From: Sulfurovum lithotrophicum
Lineage (GTDB): Bacteria; Campylobacterota; Campylobacteria; Campylobacterales; Sulfurovaceae
Direction of reading: 5' to 3'
Length of the DNA: 64,000 nt
Assembly (NCBI RefSeq): GCF_000987835.1
Contig: NZ_CP011308.1
Span: forward strand, 1,488,001-1,552,000
Shown: piece after piece, positions 26,442 through 34,413 of the stretch
Position numbering within the stretch: position 1 is the stretch's first letter
Layout: the number at the start of each line of letters is the position of its first letter
The notes under the pieces: model-generated
The model's database searches: none
Told to the model about the DNA's origin: nothing
What the model saw: the letters and a program-made list of their open reading frames with translations, nothing else
Made by a program: the position numbers and the translations under genes

Positions 26442-28193
26442 TCAAGTTTCACCGATATTCTTTATAATCCTGAATTCCAAAATAGTAATATCATCATTTG
26501 GTGGATTGTTTTCGATAAATCCACCAATACTTTCCAATAAATATTTCAAACTGAATTCCCTCTCCAGACTTTTCGCCACCCTATCTATACCGAACATCTC
26601 CTGCTTACTGTTCTCTGCTTCCGTTACACCATCGGTAAAACAGATAAGCTGAAATGGATCTTTCATTGTCATGATATTGTTGTCATATACTGTATTACTA
26701 AAAGTATTAACAGGAGGATGGATATTACTGATGGGGGAAAACAACCGATCAGTTTTTACAATGAAGCCAGGGTGTCCTGCATTACAGAACGTCAATGTAT
26801 GTGTCTTGAAATCATATTTGATAACCAAAAGTGTAACGAACATGCCATTGCTGCTCATCTCCAAAAGCTTACTGTTTGTCAGGGTTATGATCTCTGCGGG
26901 GTCATCTGTTGTGTCGATTGCATTTTTCAAAAGTATCTGTGTCGCCATCATGAACAAAGCGGCAGGGATGCCTTTTCCGGAGACATCTCCAACATAGAAA
27001 ATGATACTCTTATCCAACTCTTTATAGCCATAAAGATCTCCTCCAACTTTTTTTGCCGCTTTTAAATATGAATGTAGCTCAAACCTGTCTGTTTCAATAT
27101 TTTTATGTACCGGCAAAAAACTCATTTGTATTTTTCTGGCCAGTTCGAGATCGTTCCTGAGCTTGGTTTTCTTTACGATATCTTTTTTAAATTGTTTCAA
27201 TATGATGAAGATCATCAGCAGTATGAGCAGAATGTCAATAATCACTATAACGATAAATTTTTGTTTAAGTTCAAAAAGTGACCGATACAAAAAAGCATTG
27301 TTCAGGAAAGTCATAATTTTAAAATCACTGTAAGGCATTGTCGAATAGTAAAGCGTAAATTCCTCATCCCCAATATTGACCGTATAAATACCTCTGTCTG
27401 TTTCAAGTATATGTGGAATTGCATTTAAAAGTGTCTCTGAATGTACATTTTTGGCATAGGTGATTGCAGTTTGTTTCATTGCATATTTATCATCGGGGTG
27501 AGAGAGTAAAAATCCGTTTTTATCCAATACAAATACAAAATGTTCTTTGGAAAATGTCATTTTTTGAATTTTTAGAGACAATACATCTATCTTTATATCT
27601 GCCGTTATAACCCCTGAAAAATGATCATACTTGTCTAACATGGGATAGGAAAAAGTACTCATAAAAACCTCCCCTCCTCCTTCGTCAAAATAAGGTTTGC
27701 TCCACTCACCTTTTTTTGACTCTCTGACTTTTGTATACCAGTTCTGATGAAGATAGTCATATGCCGGAGGCAACAGCCACTTTTCTTTGACTGTGGCATT
27801 GTTTTCATAATAGTATTTACAATAGAGCCCGTTTAATGAAGAGGAAGGGTCAATCGCCAGTGCACTTCCATATACATTCGGATTGTTTTTGACATGTTTT
27901 TTTAAAAAAGGTAAAACAGCTATGTATTCATGGGGGTGCAGCTTTAGCATATAGGAAGCTTCCTTGGTAAACGCAGAAGCATCTTCCAAATACTGTTTTA
28001 TTTCTGACATGATTTCAGTATTTATATGGGAGGCCTTCTGCTTCGCAGACCTTGTCAATTCACTGCCACCCACATCTTGAATAAAATACAACGAGAAGAG
28101 CAACAGTGGTATGGTAATGACTAAAATATAGAAAATAACTTTTTTCTGTATCCTGTCCAGTTTAAATCGTGAGTTTATAAATACTTTTGCCAT
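26442..28193 (-). CDS. Cache-domain membrane PP2C/SpoIIE-type phosphatase (RsbU-like)
   Basis: A 583-residue receptor phosphatase. Residues 18-38 form a first membrane helix; residues 45-290 are an extracytoplasmic double-Cache-like sensor (LLPPAYDYLHQNWYTKVRES, SGVITADIKIDVLSLKI, FVLDKNGFLLSHPDD); a second helix lies near 305-325; then comes a short helical linker and the SpoIIE domain with FELHSYLKAAKKVGGDLYGY, FYVGDVSGKGIPAALFM and ICFTDGVTEAEN, which hold the metal-binding aspartates. It should dephosphorylate the STAS antagonist encoded two genes upstream, in response to an external ligand. Confidence 0.92.
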   Translation of the reverse strand: MAKVFINSRFKLDRIQKKVIFYILVITIPLLLFSLYFIQDVGGSELTRSAKQKASHINTEIMSEIKQYLEDASAFTKEASYMLKLHPHEYIAVLPFLKKHVKNNPNVYGSALAIDPSSSLNGLYCKYYYENNATVKEKWLLPPAYDYLHQNWYTKVRESKKGEWSKPYFDEGGGEVFMSTFSYPMLDKYDHFSGVITADIKIDVLSLKIQKMTFSKEHFVFVLDKNGFLLSHPDDKYAMKQTAITYAKNVHSETLLNAIPHILETDRGIYTVNIGDEEFTLYYSTMPYSDFKIMTFLNNAFLYRSLFELKQKFIVIVIIDILLILLMIFIILKQFKKDIVKKTKLRNDLELARKIQMSFLPVHKNIETDRFELHSYLKAAKKVGGDLYGYKELDKSIIFYVGDVSGKGIPAALFMMATQILLKNAIDTTDDPAEIITLTNSKLLEMSSNGMFVTLLVIKYDFKTHTLTFCNAGHPGFIVKTDRLFSPISNIHPPVNTFSNTVYDNNIMTMKDPFQLICFTDGVTEAENSKQEMFGIDRVAKSLEREFSLKYLLESIGGFIENNPPNDDITILEFRIIKNIGET

Positions 28194-28518
28194 TTTGATG
28201 CCGGTAACTAAACGTTTCAGTCATTGACTCAACCAAAAACAGTCCCAGCCCTCCCTCTCGTAACTCTGCAATATCTTTTTGATCCGGTTTCTTTACAGTA
28301 AGGTCAAAACTATCAGACAGATACTCCAGATCTATCTCTATCTGTTTTGAATGCCTGATAGTCAATGAAAATTCCTTTGCCTCTGTATATTTGAACATAT
28401 TGGTTACCAACTCTTCGGTAACCAGCCTGACCTTATAGCACAGATCATCACTTAGTGTATGTTTCGCACAGAACTCTTCCAAATAACGATCAACTGCATC
28501 GATCGATGTGAAATTCAT
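28162..28518 (-). CDS. RsbW-like anti-sigma/switch HATPase kinase
   Basis: A short HATPase_c protein of 118 residues when started at ATG 28518 (MNFTSIDAVDRYL), which overlaps the STAS stop by 4 bases as ATGA; a longer frame to 28599 is open but would lie within the STAS gene. The N-box is RLVTEELVTNMFKY and the G-box is EGGLGLFLVESM with DFDLTVKKPD-like intermediate residues. Such proteins phosphorylate STAS antagonists and bind a sigma factor or another output. Its C-terminus overlaps the phosphatase gene start by 32 bases. No sigma factor gene is present in the window. Confidence 0.86.
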   Translation of the reverse strand: MNFTSIDAVDRYLEEFCAKHTLSDDLCYKVRLVTEELVTNMFKYTEAKEFSLTIRHSKQIEIDLEYLSDSFDLTVKKPDQKDIAELREGGLGLFLVESMTETFSYRHQNGKSIYKLTI

Positions 28519-28814
28519 TCTATCTCTTTTAAAAAAGTCAAAAAACCCGAGACTTGAAAAATCTCTTTTACCGTTCCGTGCGCTCCTTTTAAAAAACACT
28601 CTTTATCGTTCTCCTGTGCCAGTTTTGCACATTTCAGAATGACTTGCAGGCCTGCCGAACTGATATAGTCCAGATCACTGACATCGATCACAATATCACG
28701 ATCGATATCTACCAGCTTTTTATCTACGGTTTCTTTTGCCTCATCCGCATTCATGGCATCGAGCCTGTGACTCAAAATGACAAAAAAGCTCTCATCTTTT
28801 TGTATCTCTATCAT
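28515..28814 (-). CDS. STAS-domain anti-sigma factor antagonist (RsbV-like)
   Basis: A 99-residue single STAS domain. The phosphorylation loop is VIDVSDLDYISSAGLQVILKCAKLAQ, with the expected target serine in YISSAGL near residue 58. AAGGAAA lies about 7 bases before the ATG. It overlaps the GNAT-fusion stop by 4 bases and the HATPase start by 4 bases. It is the expected shared substrate of the HATPase kinase and the SpoIIE phosphatase of the operon. Confidence 0.9.
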   Translation of the reverse strand: MIEIQKDESFFVILSHRLDAMNADEAKETVDKKLVDIDRDIVIDVSDLDYISSAGLQVILKCAKLAQENDKECFLKGAHGTVKEIFQVSGFLTFLKEIE

Positions 28815-30250
28815 ACTGCTTTCCTTTTTTCATTTGAGATATACTCCACCAGTGCTTTGGCCCTGTCAGCATAGATCTCGACTTTTGACTCATCAATATC
28901 CTGAGGTAAAAACTCATACACCAGCACATCTTTACCCTCCACAAAAGAGGGCAGTATGCCGGAGAAGAAAAACTTTTCATCTTCCGCCTGCAAGACCAGT
29001 CTTTCAACATTCTGATCTTCTATGACGATATAAAGCAATATCACTTCCGCTTTCATCCTGAACAGAAGGTTGAAGAATGCTTCCTTGATATAACTTATAT
29101 TGTCTTTGCCTATCTCTGTGACAAAAATTGAACCTAGTTCAAAATTTGGAGCGTATGAACTTTTAACTATACCATTTTCTCTAAGATTGCATTCTTCCTT
29201 TTGAAATGAATAGTCCAGTTTCAAATCTCTATAGATCGCTTCTATCACCTCTCTATGTTTAGCCGGAACAGACAAAACCCTTTTTCTATTCTTCAGCGGC
29301 AGGTAGTAGTACATGCAGCTACCCCTTTGGGAAGAGTCGGCTTCAATCTTTTTGAATTTTTTTACAGGCGAAACACCAAAACCCATTCCTACAGGCACAG
29401 CACCGAGGGCTTCATTGGTTTTTTGGGAAAAAAGATGCACTGTCACAGGCTTGGACATAATACCTTCAAGCCCCAGTTCTTTGCCAATTTCCTGGGTTTT
29501 AACACGTATCTTTTTCATTAAGCCAAGCCCTCTGTACTTTGGCACTACAACTGCCTGTCCTATCTCCGCCACACTTCCGAGGTCTTCTCTTTCCAGCGCA
29601 TAATGCCCGGCGATCCTGTCTCTTTTTGTATCGTACGCAACGACCGAGACCAACTGCCCGCTTTCATTGAGCGAGATGATCCTCTCCGGGAAATAAAGAT
29701 CCTCATTGGGGTAACTGTATCCATACGCTTCATAAATAATCTGGGAGATCTCCATAGCCCATCTCTCTTCAAACTGTTTGATCACGATGTCATCGATGGA
29801 GGCTTCAAAATTCTCATCCTCTTCTGTTTCAGGCAGGGTGTATATCGCCTGCTGGGGCAGTTCAAAATAGAGTTTGAATTCCCTGCCCTCTTTTCCATGA
29901 TTAAGCCACTCAGCCTTATGACTGAATTTTTTAATCAGAAGCAACTCTAGTGTCTGAGTATCTATCGACTTGAGGCCATCTGCTGTTGTTTGGGGGAAAG
30001 TTATATCGATAGGCAAACCGCTGTCAATGAACGAGAGGATAAAGTATCTTTCACTGATCTCTATGGATATCTCTATATCACCCTCTTCATCCCTGTAGGA
30101 ATTCCGGAGTATATAGACAAATGCTTCTTCGGCACACAACTCGATCTTGTCCTGGATCTGCCGGACGTCAAAAACTTCACTGCTCACATTGACAAAGCTG
30201 TTCAGCAGGGGTAAAAACTTTTTATAGCTCGGGATGATCAATTTTAACAT
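28811..30250 (-). CDS. HATPase-GNAT fusion protein at head of partner-switching operon
   Basis: About 479 residues in three parts. Residues 1-135 form an RsbW-like HATPase_c domain (KIELCAEEAFVYILRNSYRD as N-box, LSFIDSGLPID). Residues 150-330 form a GNAT acetyltransferase domain with the acetyl-CoA loop in QAVVVPKYRGLGLMKKI. The last 150 residues form a second alpha/beta domain without a family I recognise. The start is ATG 30250 with AAGGTGG about 7 bases upstream; an upstream TTG at 30295 is less likely. Fusing a switch kinase to an acetyltransferase suggests that acetylation of a target is the output; the target is unknown. Confidence 0.82.
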   Translation of the reverse strand: MLKLIIPSYKKFLPLLNSFVNVSSEVFDVRQIQDKIELCAEEAFVYILRNSYRDEEGDIEISIEISERYFILSFIDSGLPIDITFPQTTADGLKSIDTQTLELLLIKKFSHKAEWLNHGKEGREFKLYFELPQQAIYTLPETEEDENFEASIDDIVIKQFEERWAMEISQIIYEAYGYSYPNEDLYFPERIISLNESGQLVSVVAYDTKRDRIAGHYALEREDLGSVAEIGQAVVVPKYRGLGLMKKIRVKTQEIGKELGLEGIMSKPVTVHLFSQKTNEALGAVPVGMGFGVSPVKKFKKIEADSSQRGSCMYYYLPLKNRKRVLSVPAKHREVIEAIYRDLKLDYSFQKEECNLRENGIVKSSYAPNFELGSIFVTEIGKDNISYIKEAFFNLLFRMKAEVILLYIVIEDQNVERLVLQAEDEKFFFSGILPSFVEGKDVLVYEFLPQDIDESKVEIYADRAKALVEYISNEKRKAV

Positions 30251-30317
30251 TCTGTACCACCTTTTCCCAGATAAGCTCCGCACCTTCTTTATCAAATCTA
30301 TAGAGAATCTTTTTCAT
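30222..30317 (-). CDS. Possible 31-residue leader/small protein before the HATPase-GNAT gene
   Basis: ATG at 30317 opens a frame that reads MKKILYRFDKEGAELIWEKV and ends ...DHPEL at a TAA at 30222-30224. It overlaps the start of the HATPase-GNAT gene by 29 bases in another frame. AGAGGG lies about 11 bases upstream. The sequence has a protein-like composition and a plausible amphipathic helix. It could be a translationally coupled leader or a real small protein. Nothing but length, start signal and composition supports it. Confidence 0.38.
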   Translation of the reverse strand: MKKILYRFDKEGAELIWEKVVQNVKIDHPEL

Positions 30318-30376
30318 AAGGAATTATCCCTCTTCTCATTTATACTTATGATATCAATATTGACCTGACAGCAACC

Positions 30377-31000
30377 TCAATCACCCTTTATCCCTTCAAA
30401 AAAATAGCGATGCATCCATACAGCGGTCATGATGCCGACAAAGGCGCCAAACAGCACATCACTGGGATAATGTGCGGTCACAACCACCCGGCTTGCGCCG
30501 ACCATCAATGCAAGAAACATAAAAAGAGGCATAGTGTGTTTATACAAAAACCCTAAAGCGGTAAAAAAAGAAAATGCTCTTATGGTATGATCGGACGGTG
30601 TAGAGTTCAATACCCATTTTGTAGTAAAAAAGTGCAACCCGTATTCACCATGTTCAAAGAACATTATGGGCCTGTAACGCCCAAGCAGATACTTGAATCC
30701 CTCACCTATCATAATGGCAACAGTGACAGTAATAATGATATAAAAAAGTTTTTTTGTGCTTTTTTTCCTTATGCCCGGATCAACGATGACGATATATCCA
30801 AAAGCACACAAAAGAGCAATATTGACATAGAGCAATGAAGCCAGTACCGAGATCTGCTTCCCAATCGATTCTGCTGCTTTACCCAGCATATGGTGATGCA
30901 TCCAAAGATCGATATTTCTATCGAAAAATAGAAACAGGATCACATAAAGTGCAGCCGTTGCAAGTGTGGTGTAAATAATTTTTTCTCTTGTGTTTTTCAT
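30377..31000 (-). CDS. PAP2-family membrane phosphatase
   Basis: A 207-residue protein with about five membrane helices and the three PAP2 motifs: KYLLGRYRP (K-x6-RP, near residue 105), STPSDHTIRAFSF (PSGH-equivalent, with S-D-H, near residue 135) and SRVVVTAHYPSDVLFGAFVG (SR-x5-H-x3-D, near residue 170). The family dephosphorylates lipid phosphates such as phosphatidic acid, lipid A or undecaprenyl pyrophosphate; the substrate is not clear. It stands apart from its neighbours. Confidence 0.87.
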   Translation of the reverse strand: MKNTREKIIYTTLATAALYVILFLFFDRNIDLWMHHHMLGKAAESIGKQISVLASLLYVNIALLCAFGYIVIVDPGIRKKSTKKLFYIIITVTVAIMIGEGFKYLLGRYRPIMFFEHGEYGLHFFTTKWVLNSTPSDHTIRAFSFFTALGFLYKHTMPLFMFLALMVGASRVVVTAHYPSDVLFGAFVGIMTAVWMHRYFFEGIKGD

Positions 31001-31083
31001 TTTCCTTTCCCTCTTCCTATAAAATATTTCTCTATATCGTAAAGTATTACCACACCAAGCAGTTCTTGATAAATCTCTCTTTT

Positions 31084-32367
31084 CTACAAGAAGAAAAAAA
31101 GAAGAATAGCAATTCCCGCCAAGGCTATCATTCCCTTGCTGATCTCTTGCATCTCTCCATTCATTACTTTCACTGCTACATAGACCAAAGCTCCAAGCAT
31201 CAAACCATCCGTGATCGAATAGGTCATGGGCATCCCCAGGACGGTAAAGAAAGTACTGTACTGCATAGCCGGATCATCGTAGTTGATGGAGCGCAATTCG
31301 GAGAACATCATCGTACCTACCAGTATCAGAACCGGGTAGATGGCGAAGGAGGGAATGGCTTTGAAGAACGGCAAGGCAAACAGGGGCAGGATGAACAGCA
31401 GCGCCGTCACCAATGCCGTCAGTCCGGTACGGCCTCCTGCTTCTACTCCGGCGGCACTCTCGATGAACGGTGTTGTGCTGGTCACCCCGGCAAAACCACT
31501 TAGAAAGGTTCCTGCCGCATCAGCTTCAATACTCTTTTCAAGTGCCACAGAGCGTTTCCCTTCGAAAAGCCCGGCCCTCAGGCCAAGCCCCGTCAATGTT
31601 CCTATCGTATCGAAGATATCGGTAATCAGGAAGGTTAGCAGTACCGGAACCATCGACAACTTCAGCACCTCCATGATATCCATTTTGAACAGAATGGGAG
31701 ACATCGATGCCGGCATGGAAATAAAACTTTTGGGCAACTCAGAAATACCCAGCAGCCATGCCAACACTGTCGTAGCCGCGATAGAGACAATGAAAGCGCC
31801 CTGCACCTTTCGCAACAGCAGAAACAGTGCCAGAAGCAGGGAAAATATCCCCATCAGTACCGGTGCCTCATTTAGCTTCCCGAGTGTGACCAGTGTCGCA
31901 TCACTCTTGACGATGATATGCAGCTGTTCCAGCCCGATAAATGAAATAAACGCACCGATACCCGCACTGACAGCCCGCTTGAAATCCATCGGCATCGTCT
32001 CGATGAGCCAGCGCCGAAGCGGGGTCATTGTCACCAATACATACAGCGTACTGGAGACCACTTCCACACCCAGCGCCGTCTGCCAGGTCATCCCCATTCC
32101 TTTGACCAATCCAAAAGTGAAGAAGGCATTGAGTCCCATCCCGACACTCATGGCTACAGGGGTATTGGACCAGAAAGCATTGATAAGTGTGGCAAGAATC
32201 GTCATTACTGCCGTTGCGGTCACCAAAGCATCATAAGGTATATCCGCTTCACTCATGATGGCTGCATTGACCGGAATGATGTAGAGCATGGCAAGAAACG
32301 TACTGACTCCGGCTATCACTTCTGTTTTAACATCAGTTCCATGCTCTTTGAGTTTGAAAAATCCCAT
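31084..32367 (-). CDS. NCS2 purine permease, AzgA/guanine-hypoxanthine type
   Basis: A 427-residue membrane protein with 12 or more hydrophobic segments. Features of the AzgA clade are TEVIAGVSTFLAMLYIIPVN at the start, SVGMGLNAFFTFGLVKGMG, and FLSGFAGVTSTTPFIESAAGVEAGGRTGLTAL. It should import adenine, hypoxanthine or guanine by proton symport. It starts 2 bases after the adenine deaminase stop, with AGGAGAT upstream, so uptake and deamination of adenine form one unit. Confidence 0.92.
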   Translation of the reverse strand: MGFFKLKEHGTDVKTEVIAGVSTFLAMLYIIPVNAAIMSEADIPYDALVTATAVMTILATLINAFWSNTPVAMSVGMGLNAFFTFGLVKGMGMTWQTALGVEVVSSTLYVLVTMTPLRRWLIETMPMDFKRAVSAGIGAFISFIGLEQLHIIVKSDATLVTLGKLNEAPVLMGIFSLLLALFLLLRKVQGAFIVSIAATTVLAWLLGISELPKSFISMPASMSPILFKMDIMEVLKLSMVPVLLTFLITDIFDTIGTLTGLGLRAGLFEGKRSVALEKSIEADAAGTFLSGFAGVTSTTPFIESAAGVEAGGRTGLTALVTALLFILPLFALPFFKAIPSFAIYPVLILVGTMMFSELRSINYDDPAMQYSTFFTVLGMPMTYSITDGLMLGALVYVAVKVMNGEMQEISKGMIALAGIAILLFFFL

Positions 32368-32369
32368 AT

Positions 32370-33971
32370 CTATCTCCTGCAGGAATCTATAAAATGAAAG
32401 CTGCGTCCATCAAACAACCCTTTGTCGCTTAGTTTGAGTTCAGGAATGACCAGAAGTGCCATGAAAGAGAGTGTCATGAAAGGTGCGCTTAGAGGCGAAG
32501 CGAAATCTTCCCGTACCATCCTGTCAAGATCAGCGTAACGATTTGCCACTTCAAAACCGTCTTTGTCACTCATTAACCCCGCAATCGGAAGACTCAGAAC
32601 TTCAATTTCTTCTTCTGTTACTGCACAGATCCCGCCCCGGTTCCCGATGATTGTATTGACCGCTTTGGCGATGAGCGTATCACTGCACCCTACCGCAATG
32701 ATATTGTGAGAATCATGCGCCACACTTGAGGCAATGGCACCTTTCTTGAGACCGAACCCATGCACGTACGCTACAGCCGGCTTTGCATCTTCATAACGGT
32801 TGACCACCGTGATCTTCAGTATATCTTCGGCTTTTCCTGAAGCGGCATTGACGATCTCCTCCTCTGTCATCAGTGAGTGGTCAATGGCATGGATCACTTC
32901 CGTCTGTGCACACCAATCTAAAGCAAATTCTTTTGCTTGTTTCAATCCAGTATGAAAATGGTTGGGAGTTTCCACAGTAACGGAATCGATCAGCGGTTTC
33001 TTTCCTCTGGCGACGATCTCTCCATCGATAACCGTTTGAAGGACATTAAAATCTTTCAGGTCTTCTACTACAATGAAATCAGCCGCATCCCCAAGTCTCA
33101 GCAACCCGACTTCAAGCCCGTAATGCTCAACAGGATTGACCGAAGCGATCTTGAGCACATCAAAGAGGTCATACCCTTTGGCGACCGCCCGTCTGACATG
33201 CCCGTCAATGTGCTCTCTGGCAAGATCATTGGGATGCCGATCGTCTGAACAGAACATCAGTTTGTCCGGATAGTCGGGAATGAGCGGTGCAAGCGCTTCA
33301 AAATTCTTGGCTGCCGAACCTTCCCTAATCAGTATCTTCATCCCCTTCTGCAGCTTTTCCAGCCCCTCTTCATAACTGAATGCTTCATGGTCAGTCTCAA
33401 TACCTGCCTCAATATATTTCGTCAGCGCATCCCCCCTCAGTCCCGGGGCATGTCCGTCAATGCGTTTATGCAGTGTTTTTGCCTTTGCGATCTTGGCAAG
33501 CATATCAGGGTCACCGTTGATCACACCGGGAAAATTCATCACTTCGGAAAGATACTTGATCTGCGGCATTTTCAACAGGCTTTCTACCTCGTCGGCTCCC
33601 AGTGTCGCACCGCTGGTCTCGAATGTTGTAGCTGGCACACAGGGAGAAGCGCCAAAATAGAATTTGAACGGTGTCATTTCACTGTTGTCCCGCATATATT
33701 TAACACCCGGAATACCAAGAACATTGGCGATCTCATGCGGATCTGACATGGTAGCAACCGTACCGTGACAGACGGCAAGACGCGCAAATTCACTGGGAGG
33801 AAGCATAGAGCTCTCGATGTGTATGTGCGCATCAACAAATCCGGGAAGTATGTAGGTATCACAAGGTGTATCAATTCTTTCTACGGAAGCGATCTTTCCT
33901 TTTTCAACTCTGACCTTTGCAGGGAATATCTCCCGTTTGAAAATATCTACATAATTGCTTTTAATCTCCAT
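32370..33971 (-). CDS. ade: Adenine deaminase
   Basis: Ade hydrolyses adenine to hypoxanthine and ammonia. The 533-residue amidohydrolase shows PGFVDAHIHIESSMLPPSEFAR (HxH metal site near residue 48), HGTVATMSDPHEIANVLG, KRIDGHAPGL, GIETDHEAFSYEE and MFCSDDRHPNDL, plus the C-terminal ade-specific part HDSHNIIAVG and the NRGGICAV region. The length is that of bacterial ade. It precedes the purine permease with 2 bases between them. AAGGAGAG lies just before the ATG. Confidence 0.96.
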   Translation of the reverse strand: MEIKSNYVDIFKREIFPAKVRVEKGKIASVERIDTPCDTYILPGFVDAHIHIESSMLPPSEFARLAVCHGTVATMSDPHEIANVLGIPGVKYMRDNSEMTPFKFYFGASPCVPATTFETSGATLGADEVESLLKMPQIKYLSEVMNFPGVINGDPDMLAKIAKAKTLHKRIDGHAPGLRGDALTKYIEAGIETDHEAFSYEEGLEKLQKGMKILIREGSAAKNFEALAPLIPDYPDKLMFCSDDRHPNDLAREHIDGHVRRAVAKGYDLFDVLKIASVNPVEHYGLEVGLLRLGDAADFIVVEDLKDFNVLQTVIDGEIVARGKKPLIDSVTVETPNHFHTGLKQAKEFALDWCAQTEVIHAIDHSLMTEEEIVNAASGKAEDILKITVVNRYEDAKPAVAYVHGFGLKKGAIASSVAHDSHNIIAVGCSDTLIAKAVNTIIGNRGGICAVTEEEIEVLSLPIAGLMSDKDGFEVANRYADLDRMVREDFASPLSAPFMTLSFMALLVIPELKLSDKGLFDGRSFHFIDSCRR

Positions 33972-34032
33972 CTTCTCTCCTTATCTCTTAATAAATTATA
34001 GCATGTAATGAAAAGAAAGCTATACTTTTACC

Positions 34033-34386
34033 ATGGAACTTACAGATAAAAACTACGAAACGATCATCAAGAACAATGAAAAGCCCGTTTTCATTGACTT
34101 CTACTCCCCTACCTGCGGGCCATGCCAGATGCTGATGCAGCTGATAGACGAGAGACTGGAGAAGTATGGGGAGGAAAACGGAATTCCTGTTGTAAAGTGT
34201 GATGTAAGCAAAAACCCGAAACTGGCTTCCGCATTCAAGATAGAGTCCGTACCCTTCACTATTGTGGTGATGCCTGACGGGAAACTCAAGTACCCAGAAC
34301 TGGGACTGAAAAACGAAACATATTATTTTGAACTGATAGACAAACTGGCGGGCAGAGGATCGTTCTTTAGTCGTTTGTTCACTTGA
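34033..34386 (+). CDS. Thioredoxin-family protein
   Basis: A 117-residue cytoplasmic thioredoxin-fold protein. The redox site is FYSPTCGPCQML (CGPC, near residue 28) and the cis-proline is in ESVPFTIVVMPDGK near residue 76. It is a general disulfide reductase or a specialised one; the C-terminal RGSFFSRLFT extension is not in classical TrxA. It is divergent from ade and convergent with the TRAP gene. Confidence 0.86.
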   Translation: MELTDKNYETIIKNNEKPVFIDFYSPTCGPCQMLMQLIDERLEKYGEENGIPVVKCDVSKNPKLASAFKIESVPFTIVVMPDGKLKYPELGLKNETYYFELIDKLAGRGSFFSRLFT

Positions 34387-34413
34387 CGATCCACGGATTG
34401 ATCAATATGCTCA

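Noticed and set aside
24808-30250. Sigma-B-type general stress operon
   Set aside because: RsbU, RsbV and RsbW-like genes are present but no sigma factor is in or near the operon, so naming it a stress sigma module is not supported.
31340-32236. Plus-strand frame of 298 codons over the purine permease
   Set aside because: Antisense of the permease, with the serine/proline-rich composition usual for shadows of membrane genes.
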